From assembly GCF_008973825.1 (NCBI RefSeq), contig NZ_WCHR01000012.1, positions 1 to 64,000 on the forward strand: a stretch of DNA of 64,000 nucleotides. The letters are read 5' to 3'. Position 1 is the stretch's first letter. Every line of letters begins with the position of its first letter. The DNA is from Gemmobacter serpentinus. GTDB lineage: Bacteria > Pseudomonadota > Alphaproteobacteria > Rhodobacterales > Rhodobacteraceae. The position numbers and the translations under genes were made by a program. The notes beneath the pieces were generated by a model. The model did not search any database. It had not been told where the DNA came from and worked only from the letters and a program-made list of their open reading frames with translations. Below are positions 1-12,022 of this stretch, piece by piece.

Positions 1-13
1 CCCCCCCCCCCCC
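1..13. repeat. C homopolymer, 13 nt
   Basis: An uninterrupted run of 13 cytosines forms the first bases of the window. It may continue upstream. Runs of this length can slip during replication or be miscounted in sequencing, so the true length is uncertain. No gene overlaps the visible part. Confidence 0.6.
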
Positions 14-40
14 GCGGCAAGTGGCAGGCGCGGCTGCCTG

Positions 41-84
41 GCCCCGGGGCGCTGCCCCGGACCCCGGAGTATTTGGACAATCAG
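41..84. repeat. Diverged copy A of the GAGGATATTT intergenic repeat
   Basis: A GC-rich hairpin (CCGGGGC, gct loop, GCCCCGG at 44-60) is followed at once by ACCCCGGAGTATTTGGACA. This resembles one arm of the longer palindromic repeats at about 28.1 kb and 47.8 kb, where the core is CCCCGAGGATATTT followed by a GAACAGATGAA-like tail. Only one arm is recognisable here. It lies just upstream of the phosphoesterase gene. Confidence 0.5.
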
Positions 85-143
85 CAAAGGGCAGGTCGGC
101 CAAGGGTCTTGCGCCGCAGGCTTTGCGGTTCTAGTGCAGGGGC

Positions 144-956
144 ATGAAAATCCTGTTTCTTGGCGATGTGATGGGGCGCGCGGGGCGTGCGGCCATCGTG
201 GAGCGGCTTCCCGGACTTCGTGCCGAATGGGGCCTTGATTTCGTGGTGGTCAATGGTGAGAACGCCTCGTCGGGCATGGGGCTGACCGCGGAACATGCCA
301 AGGTCTTGCTGGCGGCAGGGGCGGATTGTCTGACCTTGGGCGATCATGCCTTTGACCAGAAGGATATGCTGCCCTTCATCGAACAGGAAAACCGCATCTT
401 GCGGCCACTGAACTTTTCGAAGGTAGCTCCGGGCAAGGGCGCGCGGCTGTTCAACGATCATCGGGGGCGCAAGGTTCTGGTGGCGCAGGTGCTGGGGCAG
501 GTCTTCATGAAACGCCCCTTTGACGATCCGTTCTCGGCCATCGACGCGGCGCTGAAGACGCATCCGCTTGGGGGCGCGGCACAGGCGATCATTGTCGACA
601 TGCATTGCGAGGCGACATCCGAGAAGATGGCGATGGGCCATTGGTGTGATGGCCGCGCCTCGCTGGTGGTGGGCACCCATACCCATGTGCCGACGGGGGA
701 TGCGCAGATCCTGACCGGCGGCACCGCCTATCTCACCGATGCCGGGATGTGTGGCGACTATAATTCTGTCATCGGCATGGAGAAGCTGGAGCCGCTGCGC
801 CGCTTCATAACCGGGATGCCGAAGGAGCGATTCACCCCCGCCAATGGCCCCGCCACCCTGTCGGGGGTCTATGTGGAGACCGATGACCGTTCTGGCCTTG
901 CCACCAAGGTGCGGATGATCCGCATCGGCGGCAGGTTGGAGGATGCGCGGCCATAA
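144..956 (+). CDS. YmdB/TIGR00282-family metallophosphoesterase
   Basis: A 270-residue calcineurin-like phosphoesterase of the TIGR00282 (YmdB) family. Bacillus members hydrolyse 2',3'-cyclic nucleotides; the substrate here is not known. The N-terminus MKILFLGDVMGRAGR carries the first metal-binding Asp, VVNGENAS provides the Asn/Glu pair, and LGDHAFDQKD, IIVDMHCEATSEK and VVGTHTHVPTGDAQIL supply further metal ligands. The length is normal for the family. There is no signal peptide, so it should be cytoplasmic. It is followed by a 140-bp gap before the permease and is probably transcribed alone. Confidence 0.9.
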   Translation: MKILFLGDVMGRAGRAAIVERLPGLRAEWGLDFVVVNGENASSGMGLTAEHAKVLLAAGADCLTLGDHAFDQKDMLPFIEQENRILRPLNFSKVAPGKGARLFNDHRGRKVLVAQVLGQVFMKRPFDDPFSAIDAALKTHPLGGAAQAIIVDMHCEATSEKMAMGHWCDGRASLVVGTHTHVPTGDAQILTGGTAYLTDAGMCGDYNSVIGMEKLEPLRRFITGMPKERFTPANGPATLSGVYVETDDRSGLATKVRMIRIGGRLEDARP

Positions 957-1098
957 CCCGCCCATCCTGAGGCGGCTGTGGCAGCATGGCAGCAGATTTT
1001 TCCGTTTCTGCGCTATGCTGCGGGGCGGTTGGCACGAATCCTTTGCCATAAGGGGAAGGATTATCTAGTGGTTCAGTCGAGTTTGTTCAGGAGAATCC

Positions 1099-2883
1099 AT
1101 GCTCGGCTTGCAAATGGCGCAGGACACCCAGGCCTATGTGTCGCTGGGGATCCTGTTCGTGATGTTCGTCCTGTTCGTGCGCGAGACCTTTCCGGTTGAG
1201 GTGACGGCGATCATCGGGGCTGCCGTGATGATCCTGATCGGCATCATGCCGGAAAAGGACGCGCTCAAGGTCCTGTCCAACAACGCCCCCTGGACCATTG
1301 CGCTGATGTTCATGGTCATGGGCGGGCTGGTGCGCACCGGCGCGGTAGAGATGATCATCGGCATGGCGGAAAAGCATGTGGGTGACCGGCCCAGGACGAC
1401 GATCGCCGTGCTGTTTCTGGCCGTCGGGGTGCTGTCTTCGGTGATGAACAACACGCCGCTGGTGGCGGTGATGATCCCCGTTGTGATCCAGATGGCAGCG
1501 CGGATCGGCCTTGCACCCTCCAAGCTGCTGATCCCGCTCAGCCATATGACGGTGATGGGGGGGATGATCTCGCTCATTGGCACCTCGACCAACCTGTTGG
1601 TCGATGGTGCGGCGCATGACGCCGGGATGGCACATTTCGGCCTGTTCGAGATCGCGCCCTTGGGCCTGGCAGTGACGATTGTGGGGGGGCTTTATCTGGC
1701 GATCTTCGGAAAATGGCTGCTGCCCGACCGGCAATCCATGGCCTCGCTGCTGGGGGACCGCAAGCGGATGAAATACTTCACCGAAGTGGCGATCCCGGAG
1801 GATTCCGTGTTGGTCGGCACGCCGGTGCTGGAAGTGCAGCAGTTCAAACGTTCCGGCGTGCGGGTGATCGACGTGTTGCGGGGCGATCTGTCGCTGCGCC
1901 GCGATCTGCAGGCCGCCATCCTGCAAGGTGGGGATCGGGTGGTGCTGCGCACCGAGATGACCGAACTGCTGGACATGCAGAACCGCACCGATATGCGCAT
2001 CGTCGACAAGCTGTCTTCGGTCGCCACCGAGACGGTGGAGGTTCTGATCACCCCCGGCTGTCGTATGATCGGCCGCACCCTGGGCGAGTTGCGTCTGCGC
2101 CGCCGCTATGGCGTCTATGTGCTGGCGGCGCACCGGCGCAGCCAGAATATCGGGCGCCAACTGGATGAGCTGGTGGTGCAGGTCGGCGATACGCTCCTGC
2201 TGGAAGGCGCGATTGAAGACATCAAGCGTCTGGCCGATGACATGGATATGGTGGATGTGAGCCATCCCAAACAGCGCGCCTATCGCCGTGACAAGGCACC
2301 GATTGCCATCGGGGCGCTGATCTTTGTCGTGCTGTTGTCATCGCTGGATGTGGCACCGATCTATACCCTTGGTTTCCTGGCCGTCGCCGCGATCCTGCTG
2401 ACCCGCTGCATCGACAGCGACGAGGCGCTGGAATTTGTCGACGGCCGGTTGATGGCGATGATCTTTGCCATGCTGGTGGTGGGCGAGGGGCTGGATCGGT
2501 CTGGCGCGGTCGAGATGATCGTGATGGGCGTGAAGCCCTGGATGGAAGGGCTGCCGCCCTTCGCGATGATCCTTGCGATCTATCTTCTGGGCCTGATCCT
2601 GACCGAGTTCCTGTCGAATAATGCGGTCGCGGTGATCTATACCCCGATTGCAATCCAGCTGGCGCATCAGTTGGGCGTCGATCCGCGGCCCTTCGTGGTG
2701 GCGGTGATGTTCTCGGCCACCTTGGCCTTCGCCACCCCTATCGGTTATCAGACCAATATGATGGTCTATGGCCCGGGCGGCTACAAGTTTACCGATTTCA
2801 CCAAGGTGGGCGTGCCGCTCAATATCATCACATGGCTGCTCTGCTCGGCGCTGATCCCGCTGATCTGGCCGCTCTATCCGTAA
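1099..2883 (+). CDS. SLC13-family permease with two RCK_C (TrkA_C) domains
   Basis: A 594-residue inner-membrane transporter of the divalent anion:Na+ symporter (DASS/SLC13, CitMHS-like) superfamily. Two hydrophobic halves (about residues 10-215 and 395-594) flank a soluble middle with two RCK_C/TrkA_C domains (about 225-295 and 310-385), the usual layout of the bacterial SLC13-with-RCK group. The repeated helix-hairpin signature is visible as SSVMNNTPLVAVMIP followed by GTSTNL in the first half and LSNNAVAVIYTPIA in the second. The substrate cannot be read from the sequence; dicarboxylate, sulfate or similar anions are possible. CAGGAGA lies 5-11 nt upstream of the ATG and supports this start. 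Confidence 0.88.
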   Translation: MLGLQMAQDTQAYVSLGILFVMFVLFVRETFPVEVTAIIGAAVMILIGIMPEKDALKVLSNNAPWTIALMFMVMGGLVRTGAVEMIIGMAEKHVGDRPRTTIAVLFLAVGVLSSVMNNTPLVAVMIPVVIQMAARIGLAPSKLLIPLSHMTVMGGMISLIGTSTNLLVDGAAHDAGMAHFGLFEIAPLGLAVTIVGGLYLAIFGKWLLPDRQSMASLLGDRKRMKYFTEVAIPEDSVLVGTPVLEVQQFKRSGVRVIDVLRGDLSLRRDLQAAILQGGDRVVLRTEMTELLDMQNRTDMRIVDKLSSVATETVEVLITPGCRMIGRTLGELRLRRRYGVYVLAAHRRSQNIGRQLDELVVQVGDTLLLEGAIEDIKRLADDMDMVDVSHPKQRAYRRDKAPIAIGALIFVVLLSSLDVAPIYTLGFLAVAAILLTRCIDSDEALEFVDGRLMAMIFAMLVVGEGLDRSGAVEMIVMGVKPWMEGLPPFAMILAIYLLGLILTEFLSNNAVAVIYTPIAIQLAHQLGVDPRPFVVAVMFSATLAFATPIGYQTNMMVYGPGGYKFTDFTKVGVPLNIITWLLCSALIPLIWPLYP

Positions 2884-3185
2884 GGAAAATGGCTGAGGCC
2901 ATCGCCGAGGTCATGCGGCACGGTTTCCGCGTTTGGGCCGGTGGCCCAAAGCCACCGGCCAGCGCCCGCCCTGCGGGGGGCGGGTGCTTCGCACCTACCG
3001 GGCGGGCGATGGCCTCTCGGTCTTCGGGTGATGCGGTCTGGCGGGGCGGTTCCCACAGGGCCGGGGAAACGCGATGCGTTTCCTGATCCGGCCTCCCGCG
3101 CCTTTCCCCGCAGGGGTTGCCCGCGCCCCCTTGGCTAGTGTAAGGGCCAAGGCATCACCGTAAATCGGACCGGAGTTCAGGGGTC
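2884..3185. other. Intergenic region with GC-rich hairpins, no gene seen
   Basis: About 300 bp between the permease and yebC. The central part (about 2965-3010) is rich in short inverted repeats, for example CCGCC-ctgcg-GGGGGCGG and GGTGCTTCGCACC, which could end transcription of the permease gene. The short open frames here have no ribosome-binding site or recognisable motif. The yebC promoter should lie in the last 100 bp. Confidence 0.5.
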
Positions 3186-3929
3186 ATGGCAGGCCATTCC
3201 AAATGGGCGAATATTCAGCATCGCAAGGGCAAGCAGGACAAGCTGCGCTCCAAGATGTTCTCGAAGCTGGCGAAGGAGATCACCGTCGCCGCCAAGATGG
3301 GCGACCCTGACCCCGACAAGAACCCGCGTCTGCGTCTGGCGGTAAAAGCCTCCAAGGCGGTGTCGATGCCGAAGGATGTGATCGACCGCGCGATCAAGAA
3401 ATCGCAGGGCGGCGACGCCGAGAACTATACCGAGATCCGCTATGAGGGTTACGGCGTCGGCGGCATCGCGCTCATCGTGGAGACGATGACGGATAACGTG
3501 AACCGTACGGCCTCCAATGTGCGCAGCTATTTCTCCAAATGCGGCGGCAATCTGGGCACCAGTGGTTCGGTCGCGCACAGCTTTGATCGCGTTGGCGAAA
3601 TCTCTTACCCGGCTTCGGCGGGCGACGCCGATACCGTGATGATGGCAGCCCTTGAGGCTGGTGCGGATGATGTGGAATCCGATGAGGAAGGCCACTGGAT
3701 CTATTGCCAGGTCGAGGCGCTGTCGGAAGTGACCGAGGCGCTGGAAAAGGCATTGGGCGAATCCGATGAGGCCAAGCTGATCTGGAAGCCGCAATCGCGC
3801 ACCGAGGTCGATCTGGAGACGGCGCAAAAGCTGATGCGTCTCGTCGATATGCTGGAAGAGGATGACGATGTGCAGACCGTCACCCATAATTTCGACATGT
3901 CGGACGAGGTTGCGGCGCAGCTGGGCTGA
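3186..3929 (+). CDS. YebC/PmpR-family DNA-binding regulator
   Basis: A 247-residue protein of the YebC/PmpR/TACO1 family. The N-terminus [18 protein letters not shown] is the family hallmark. The three-domain length is standard, and the acidic C-terminal half ([28 protein letters not shown]) matches. Family members have been reported as transcriptional regulators and, more recently, as factors that help ribosomes through difficult stretches; which role applies here is unknown. In many proteobacteria yebC sits near ruvC, but here it stands alone and is closed by a clear terminator. Confidence 0.95.
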   Translation: MAGHSKWANIQHRKGKQDKLRSKMFSKLAKEITVAAKMGDPDPDKNPRLRLAVKASKAVSMPKDVIDRAIKKSQGGDAENYTEIRYEGYGVGGIALIVETMTDNVNRTASNVRSYFSKCGGNLGTSGSVAHSFDRVGEISYPASAGDADTVMMAALEAGADDVESDEEGHWIYCQVEALSEVTEALEKALGESDEAKLIWKPQSRTEVDLETAQKLMRLVDMLEEDDDVQTVTHNFDMSDEVAAQLG

Positions 3930-3951
3930 GCGCGTGGCTTGAGCGGATTTG

Positions 3952-3979
3952 AAAAACCCCGCCATTGGCGGGGTTTTTC
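3952..3979 (+). terminator. Rho-independent terminator after yebC
   Basis: AAAAACCCCGCC, loop attg, GGCGGGGTTTTT: a GC stem with an A-tract before it and a T-tract after it, 22 nt past the yebC stop. Being symmetrical, it could also stop readthrough from uvrB on the other strand. Confidence 0.9.
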
Positions 3980-4125
3980 GTTCTACGGCGGTATTCGGGC
4001 GGTGATCTTCAGGGAGCGGTCTTGAGTCAGTGCCCTTCGGGCTGTGGTCTTCAGGTGCGGGTAATCTTTGTAGGGCAGGCTGGGGCGTATGTGGACACCG
4101 CTTCGCCCCGTTTTCCTGTTCTTGA

Positions 4126-6303
<2,178 letters not shown>

Positions 6304-6584
6304 GACGGAACGCTCTGCTGTGATCTGCCTCCAAGATGGTCTGTTTTTGTTCCGGTGCAAGCCCGTTTGCGCCGCCACCTGCCGGGGAAATGGCTTTCTT
6401 TCGAGCTGCAGGCGCGGGCATGGGGATAAAAGATGTATCGGCAACAAATATTTTTGAAAGATCTATCATCTTAAGGTTGAGTTTCTGAAAGTCTGTGGCA
6501 AGTTGGTGGGGCAAGTCAGTCCCTGCCGGTCGGCCACCCATACCCCACACCACACCCCAGGGCCGGTCGGCAGGTCTTGCAACG

Positions 6585-6613
6585 AAAAAGGGCCGGAAAT
6601 TCCGGCCCTTTTG
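6585..6613 (-). terminator. Rho-independent terminator after carB
   Basis: AAAAAGGGCCGGAA and TTCCGGCCCTTTT form a near-perfect palindrome with an A-tract on one side and a T-tract on the other. It lies 27 nt beyond the carB stop on the minus strand. Confidence 0.88.
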
Positions 6614-6639
6614 CATTGGATTGCGGGTTTGGCGCTGCC

Positions 6640-9600
6640 TTACCCCTGCAACGTCCGCACCCCGTAGCCCTCGCTGCGGGCCTTCATCGCGGCAACGGCG
6701 GCGATGGCGGCGGCGGCGGTGGTGAAATAGGGGATCTTGTCCATCAGCGCGACGCGGCGGATATCGCGGCTGTCGGCAATGGCCTGCGTGCCCTCGGTCG
6801 TGTTCATGACCAGCGCGATCTCGTTGTTTTTCAACGCATCCACGATGTTCGGACGGCCTTCATAGACCTTGCTTACCAGTTGCGAAGCGACACCTTGGGT
6901 GTTGAGCCATGCGGCGGTGCCACGGGTCGCCACGATCTGGAAGCCAAGGCTGATCAGCCCGCGTGCGGCATCCGCCATGGCCTCGGACTTGTCCATATCC
7001 TTGATCGACAGGAAGACGCGGCCCCCCTCGGGCAGCAGGGTGCCCGCACCCATCTGTGCCTTGAGGAAGGCCAGCGCGAAGCTGCGATCCCAGCCCATCA
7101 CCTCGCCGGTGGAGCGCATTTCCGGCCCGAGCAGCGGGTCGACACCGGGGAAGCGGGCGAAGGGCAGCACGGCTTCCTTGACGCTGAACCAGGGCGTGAT
7201 CGGATTGGCCAGCGTCATCGCATCGGCCAGCGGCAGCGGCGTGTCGGGGCCCGCATCAGCAGCATAGGGCGCGCGGTCGGGGAAGTTCGACAGGGGTTCC
7301 CCGGCCATCAGCCGCGCGGCGATGGAGGCAATGGCGCTGTCGGTTGCCTTGGCCACGAAGGGCACGGTGCGCGAGGCCCTCGGGTTGACCTCCAGCACAT
7401 AGATCACACCATCCTTGATGGCGAATTGCACGTTCATCAGGCCGACAACATGCAGGGCGCGCGCCATCAGCACGGTCTGGCGCTTCAGCTCCTCGACCGT
7501 TTCGGCGGTCAGCGAATGCGGCGGCAGGCAGCAGGCGCTGTCACCGGAATGGACGCCGGCCTCTTCGATATGTTCCATAATCCCCGCGACATGGACATTC
7601 TCGCCGTCGCTTAGCGCATCGACATCAACCTCGATCGCCCCGGACAGATAGCTGTCCAGCAGCACCGGGTTATCGCCCGAAACCTGCACGGCAGTCGCGA
7701 TATAGCGTTCCAGCTGTTCGTCCGAGCGCACGATTTCCATCGCGCGGCCGCCCAGCACGAAGGACGGGCGGATGACCAGCGGGTAACCGACATCTGCCGC
7801 CACCGCAAAGGCCTCATCGCGCGATCGCGCCGTGCCATTCACCGGCTGTTTCAGGCCCAGATCATGCAGCAGCTTCTGGAACCGTTCGCGGTCTTCGGCC
7901 AGATCAATCGCATCCGGGGTGGTGCCAAGGATCGGGATGCCTTCCTCATGCAGCGCATTGGCCAGTTTCAGCGGCGTCTGGCCGCCGAATTGCACGATCA
8001 CGCCATGCAGCGTGCCGTTCTCCTGCTCAACCCGCAGAATCTCCAGCACATGTTCCAGCGTCAGGGGCTCGAAATACAGCCGGTCCGAAGTGTCGTAATC
8101 GGTCGAAACGGTTTCCGGGTTGCAGTTGATCATGATGGTTTCATAGCCCTGCGCGGTCAGCGCGAAGCAGGCATGGCAGCAGCAATAATCGAATTCGATC
8201 CCTTGCCCGATCCGGTTCGGGCCACCGCCAAGGATGACGACCTTCTTGGCGTTGGACGGGCGGCTTTCGCATTCCACATCGCCCATCGCAGGGGATTCAT
8301 AGGTGGAATACATATAGGGGGTCTGCGCCTCGAATTCGGCGGCGCAGGTGTCGATGCGCTTGAAGACGGCGGTGACGCCCAGATTGCGGCGGGCGCGGCG
8401 CACCTGGCCTTCATCGCGGCCGGTCAGCTTGGCCAGGCGCGCATCGGTGAAGCCCATCATTTTCAGTGCGCGCAGGCCCTCTTCGGTGACGGGCAGGCCG
8501 TTGCTACGGATTTCAGCCTCGGCATCAATGATTTCGCGGATGCGCGACAGGAACCACGGATCAAAGCTGGTGACCTGCTGGATCTCGTCATTGCTCAGGC
8601 CGTGACGCATGGCTTGCGCGATCACGCGCAGACGGTCGGGCGTCTGAAGGCCGAGCGCCTTGAAGATCGAGGCCTTGTCGGGCGCGCCGGGGATAGCGAT
8701 CTCGTCAAAGCCGGACAGCCCGGTTTCCAGGCTGGCCAGTGCCTTTTGCAGACTTTCATGGATGGTGCGGCCGATCGCCATCACCTCACCCACCGATTTC
8801 ATCGCGGTCGTCAGGAAGGGCTCGGATCCCGGGAATTTCTCGAAGGCGAAGCGCGGAATCTTCGTCACGACATAGTCGATCGAGGGCTCGAACGAGGCGG
8901 GCGTGACCTTGGTGATGTCATTGTCCAGCTCGTCGAGCGTGTAGCCCACAGCCAGCTTGGCGGCGATCTTGGCAATCGGGAAGCCGGTAGCCTTGGAGGC
9001 CAGCGCCGAGGAGCGGCTGACGCGCGGATTCATCTCGATCACCACCATGCGGCCATCCGCCGGGTTGATCGCCCATTGAACATTGGAGCCGCCGGTTTCC
9101 ACGCCGATCTCGCGCAGCACGGCGATGGAGCCGTTGCGCATGATCTGATATTCTTTATCGGTCAGGGTCAGGGCAGGGGCCACGGTGATGGAATCGCCGG
9201 TATGCACGCCCATCGGGTCGATATTCTCGATGGCGCAGACGATGATCGCGTTATCCTTGCGGTCGCGCACCACCTCCATCTCATATTCTTTCCAGCCGAG
9301 CAGGGATTCATCGACCAGAACCTGTGCGACAGGGCTGGCTTCCAGCCCGGATTTCACGATGGCCTCGTAATCGTCGCGGTTATAGGCGACGCCACCGCCG
9401 GTGCCGCCAAGGGTGAAGGCGGGGCGGATGATCGCCGGCAGGCCCACATATTCCAGCTGGGTCATCGCCTCGGCCACGCCGGCGGCGATGTCGAACTTGC
9501 CGTTCACCTTGGGGGCCGCAATGATGGTGGCCTTGGGGTTTTCAAGGCCGAGACGATCCATTGCCTCACGGAACAGCTTGCGATCTTCTGCCATTTCGAT

Positions 9601-9966
9601 GGCCTGGCGATTGGCGCCGATCAGCTTGACCTTGAACTTTTCCAACACACCCATGTCATCAAGCGCCAGTGTGGTGTTCAAGCCGGTCTGGCCGCCCATG
9701 GTGGGCAGGATGGCGTCGGGGCGTTCTTTCTCGATGATCTTGGCCACCACTTCGGGGGTGATCGGCTCGATATAGGTGGCGTCGGCCAGACCCGGATCGG
9801 TCATGATCGTCGCGGGGTTGGAGTTCACCAGAATGACCCGGTAGCCCTCTTCGCGCAGCGCCTTGCAGGCCTGTGCGCCGGAATAATCGAACTCGCAGGC
9901 CTGCCCGATGACGATGGGCCCGGCACCGATGATCATGATGGAGGAGATATCGGTTCTTTTCGGCAT
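6640..9966 (-). CDS. carB: Carbamoyl-phosphate synthase large subunit
   Basis: A 1108-residue CarB. It makes carbamoyl phosphate from bicarbonate, ATP and ammonia delivered by the small subunit CarA, feeding arginine and pyrimidine synthesis. The protein has the usual duplicated architecture: an N-terminal carboxyphosphate half ([24 protein letters not shown]-grasp with [10 protein letters not shown]), an oligomerisation segment, a second carbamate-kinase half beginning near [19 protein letters not shown], and a C-terminal MGS-like allosteric domain ([20 protein letters not shown] to the end). Full length. carA is not in this window, so the subunits are encoded apart, as is common in alphaproteobacteria. 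The gene is divergent from pabB. Confidence 0.97.
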   Translation of the reverse strand: MPKRTDISSIMIIGAGPIVIGQACEFDYSGAQACKALREEGYRVILVNSNPATIMTDPGLADATYIEPITPEVVAKIIEKERPDAILPTMGGQTGLNTTLALDDMGVLEKFKVKLIGANRQAIEMAEDRKLFREAMDRLGLENPKATIIAAPKVNGKFDIAAGVAEAMTQLEYVGLPAIIRPAFTLGGTGGGVAYNRDDYEAIVKSGLEASPVAQVLVDESLLGWKEYEMEVVRDRKDNAIIVCAIENIDPMGVHTGDSITVAPALTLTDKEYQIMRNGSIAVLREIGVETGGSNVQWAINPADGRMVVIEMNPRVSRSSALASKATGFPIAKIAAKLAVGYTLDELDNDITKVTPASFEPSIDYVVTKIPRFAFEKFPGSEPFLTTAMKSVGEVMAIGRTIHESLQKALASLETGLSGFDEIAIPGAPDKASIFKALGLQTPDRLRVIAQAMRHGLSNDEIQQVTSFDPWFLSRIREIIDAEAEIRSNGLPVTEEGLRALKMMGFTDARLAKLTGRDEGQVRRARRNLGVTAVFKRIDTCAAEFEAQTPYMYSTYESPAMGDVECESRPSNAKKVVILGGGPNRIGQGIEFDYCCCHACFALTAQGYETIMINCNPETVSTDYDTSDRLYFEPLTLEHVLEILRVEQENGTLHGVIVQFGGQTPLKLANALHEEGIPILGTTPDAIDLAEDRERFQKLLHDLGLKQPVNGTARSRDEAFAVAADVGYPLVIRPSFVLGGRAMEIVRSDEQLERYIATAVQVSGDNPVLLDSYLSGAIEVDVDALSDGENVHVAGIMEHIEEAGVHSGDSACCLPPHSLTAETVEELKRQTVLMARALHVVGLMNVQFAIKDGVIYVLEVNPRASRTVPFVAKATDSAIASIAARLMAGEPLSNFPDRAPYAADAGPDTPLPLADAMTLANPITPWFSVKEAVLPFARFPGVDPLLGPEMRSTGEVMGWDRSFALAFLKAQMGAGTLLPEGGRVFLSIKDMDKSEAMADAARGLISLGFQIVATRGTAAWLNTQGVASQLVSKVYEGRPNIVDALKNNEIALVMNTTEGTQAIADSRDIRRVALMDKIPYFTTAAAAIAAVAAMKARSEGYGVRTLQG

Positions 9967-10195
9967 GACGGACCCCGTATGTGCTGGCTGACCGCCAACC
10001 CGAAGGGGTTCGCGGTAATCTGGATTCGATGGCGAAGCGCAAATTGTCGGGGGTTATAGACAGGTCAGGCCGGGGCGCAAGGCCTTATGTCATAGCCTGG
10101 CAAGGCGATGTCGTGATGTGGCGGCCCCTCGGTCGCTTGCGCACTGGTCCGGGTTCGGACGGGGTGCTAATCCTGCCCGCAAAGGAGATTTGCGC

Positions 10196-11308
10196 GTGAT
10201 CTTGCTTGAACACGGACCCCTGGCCCGGCCCGCCGCCTTTGACCGCGCGCGCGAGATCGTGCTGGCATGGCGGGCTGAAGATTTGGCCCCTGCTCTGGCG
10301 CGGCTTGATGCGGCGCGGGCGGGCGGGGCGTGGGTTGCGGGCTATCTGTCCTATGAGGCGGGTTACGCGCTGGAACCCAAGCTGGCCGCACTGATGCCCG
10401 CAGATCGGGCGCATCCGCTGCTGGCTTTTGGCATTTATGACGGCCCGGAACCCGCGCCAGAGGTCTCGGGCAGCGCCAGCCTTGCGCCCTTGACGCCCTT
10501 GGTGGATCGCGCGGGCTATGGCGCGGCTTTTGCCAAGGTTGCCGATTACATCGCTGCGGGCGATTGCTATCAGATCAACCTGACTTTTCCGATGGAAACC
10601 CGGCTGAGCGGCACGCCGCTCGGGCTTTATGCCAGCCTGCGTGCGCGGCAGGCGGTGGGCTATGGGGCCTATCTCGACCTTGGCGCAGGGCCTGTCATCA
10701 TTTCGCGCAGCCCGGAGCTGTTCTTTTCCACCACCGCATCCGGGCGGATCGAAAGCCGCCCGATGAAGGGCACCGCCCCGCGCAGCCCCGACCCGGAAGA
10801 GGATGCGGCGCTGGCGGAGGAACTGTGGCGGTCGGACAAGGGGCGCGCCGAAAACCTGATGATCGTGGATCTGCTGCGCAATGATATCTCGCGGCTGGCG
10901 CAGGTCGGCAGCGTGAAGGTGCCGGAACTCTTCGCGGTTGAGGCCTTTGCAACCGTGCATCAGATGTCGTCGCGCGTGGTCGGGCAACTGCTGGAGCCGC
11001 CCGCGCTGGCCCGGCTGATGCCTGCGCTGTTTCCCTGCGGATCCATCACCGGCGCGCCAAAGATCCGCGCCATGCAGATCATCCGCGAGGTGGAGCCGCA
11101 TCCGCGTGGCGTCTATTGCGGGGCCATCGGCTGGATGGCACCCGACGGGGCGTCCTGTTTCAACGTGGCAATCCGCACGCTCTCGGTGACGGGCGACCGG
11201 GTGAGGCTGAATGTCGGCGGCGGGGTGGTCCATGATTCCACCGCGCAGGGCGAATGGGAGGAGGCACATTGGAAAGCGCGCTACGCATCCGGGTTGAGCC
11301 GGGGCTGA
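10196..11308 (+). CDS. pabB: Aminodeoxychorismate synthase component I
   Basis: A 370-residue chorismate-binding enzyme that converts chorismate plus ammonia to 4-amino-4-deoxychorismate for p-aminobenzoate and folate synthesis. Family motifs: RPMKGTAPR (the lysine region specific to ADC synthases), ENLMIVDLLRNDISR, and FPCGSITGAPKIRAMQII. It is short because it lacks an N-terminal glutaminase, so a separate PabA should supply ammonia. I place the start at the GTG at 10196, because AAAGGAG (10181-10187) lies 8 nt before it; the frame is open further upstream but without a ribosome-binding site. It overlaps the next gene by 40 bp, which implies translational coupling. Confidence 0.92.
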   Translation: MILLEHGPLARPAAFDRAREIVLAWRAEDLAPALARLDAARAGGAWVAGYLSYEAGYALEPKLAALMPADRAHPLLAFGIYDGPEPAPEVSGSASLAPLTPLVDRAGYGAAFAKVADYIAAGDCYQINLTFPMETRLSGTPLGLYASLRARQAVGYGAYLDLGAGPVIISRSPELFFSTTASGRIESRPMKGTAPRSPDPEEDAALAEELWRSDKGRAENLMIVDLLRNDISRLAQVGSVKVPELFAVEAFATVHQMSSRVVGQLLEPPALARLMPALFPCGSITGAPKIRAMQIIREVEPHPRGVYCGAIGWMAPDGASCFNVAIRTLSVTGDRVRLNVGGGVVHDSTAQGEWEEAHWKARYASGLSRG

Positions 11309-11886
11309 AGCTGATCGAGACAATGTTGTGGGATGGCGCGGCCTATCCGCGCCTGGCGCTGCATCTGGCGCGGCTGGAAGCCTCGGCTGCCGTCTTCGGC
11401 TTTCCTGTGTCCGCAGATCAGGTGATCGCGGATTTGCCTGCGCCGATCGGGCCGGCGCGTATCCGGCTGACGCTGAATGCGGAAGGCCGGATTGAGATCA
11501 CCCAGGCCACCCTGCCGCCCGCCGTCCCGCTCTGGCGGCTGGGGCTGGCCGGGATGCGGCTGGATAGCGCGGATCCGTGGTTACGCCACAAGACCACGCA
11601 GCGCGCCAGCTATGATGCGGCGCGGGCCGCCCTGCCGGACGGCCTGGACGAGCTGATCTTTGCCAATGAGCGGGGCGAGGTCTGCGAAGGCACGATCACC
11701 AACCTTTTCTTTGACCGGGGGCAGGGGCTGCGCACGCCGCCGCTGTCATCCGGTCTGCTGCCCGGTGTCTTGCGGGCGGAACTGGCGGCACCGGAAGAGG
11801 TGCTGCTGATTGCCGATCTGCCCAAGGTCCGGCTTTGGGTCGGCAATGCGCTGCGTGGCCTCATCCCGGCGGTCTGGGCGGGATGA
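11269..11886 (+). CDS. pabC: Class IV aminotransferase-fold enzyme, probable aminodeoxychorismate lyase
   Basis: About 205 residues, PLP-dependent fold type IV. The likely role is release of pyruvate from aminodeoxychorismate to give p-aminobenzoate, inferred mainly from its overlap with pabB. Visible features: [17 protein letters not shown] near the start, the PLP lysine in [12 protein letters not shown], and [16 protein letters not shown], the glutamate/Thr-Asn motif of the family. At just over 200 residues it is shorter than typical PabC or BCAT (270-300). TTG at 11269 is preferred because GGGAGGAGG lies just ahead of it; an in-frame ATG at 11254 is the alternative. If not a PabC, it could be a D-amino-acid or branched-chain aminotransferase relative. 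Confidence 0.82.
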   Translation: MESALRIRVEPGLKLIETMLWDGAAYPRLALHLARLEASAAVFGFPVSADQVIADLPAPIGPARIRLTLNAEGRIEITQATLPPAVPLWRLGLAGMRLDSADPWLRHKTTQRASYDAARAALPDGLDELIFANERGEVCEGTITNLFFDRGQGLRTPPLSSGLLPGVLRAELAAPEEVLLIADLPKVRLWVGNALRGLIPAVWAG

Positions 11887-11889
11887 GCC

Positions 11890-11936
11890 AAAATCTTCGA
11901 CGAAGATTTTTGCCCCGATCCTTCGACGAAGGATCG
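11890..11936 (+). terminator. Tandem CTTCGACGAAG hairpins after pabC
   Basis: Two near-perfect palindromes stand side by side: AAAATCTTCG-a-CGAAGATTTT (11890-11910, followed by a further T) and CGATCCTTCG-a-CGAAGGATCG (11916-11936). They share the centre CTTCGACGAAG but have different outer stems. The first looks like a terminator for pabB-pabC; the second may be a duplicate or a protein-binding palindrome. Confidence 0.65.
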
Positions 11937-12022
11937 GTCGCTACACCCTGCCGGGGTTGACTTGGCCCCTTGGGCGGTGTGTATCGGCGCATTGGGACAA
12001 AGCCTCGGAAAAGGGGAGCGTG

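Noticed and set aside
7864-10059. A 731-codon open frame opposite carB
   Set aside because: Antisense shadow; composition typical of reversed high-GC coding sequence.
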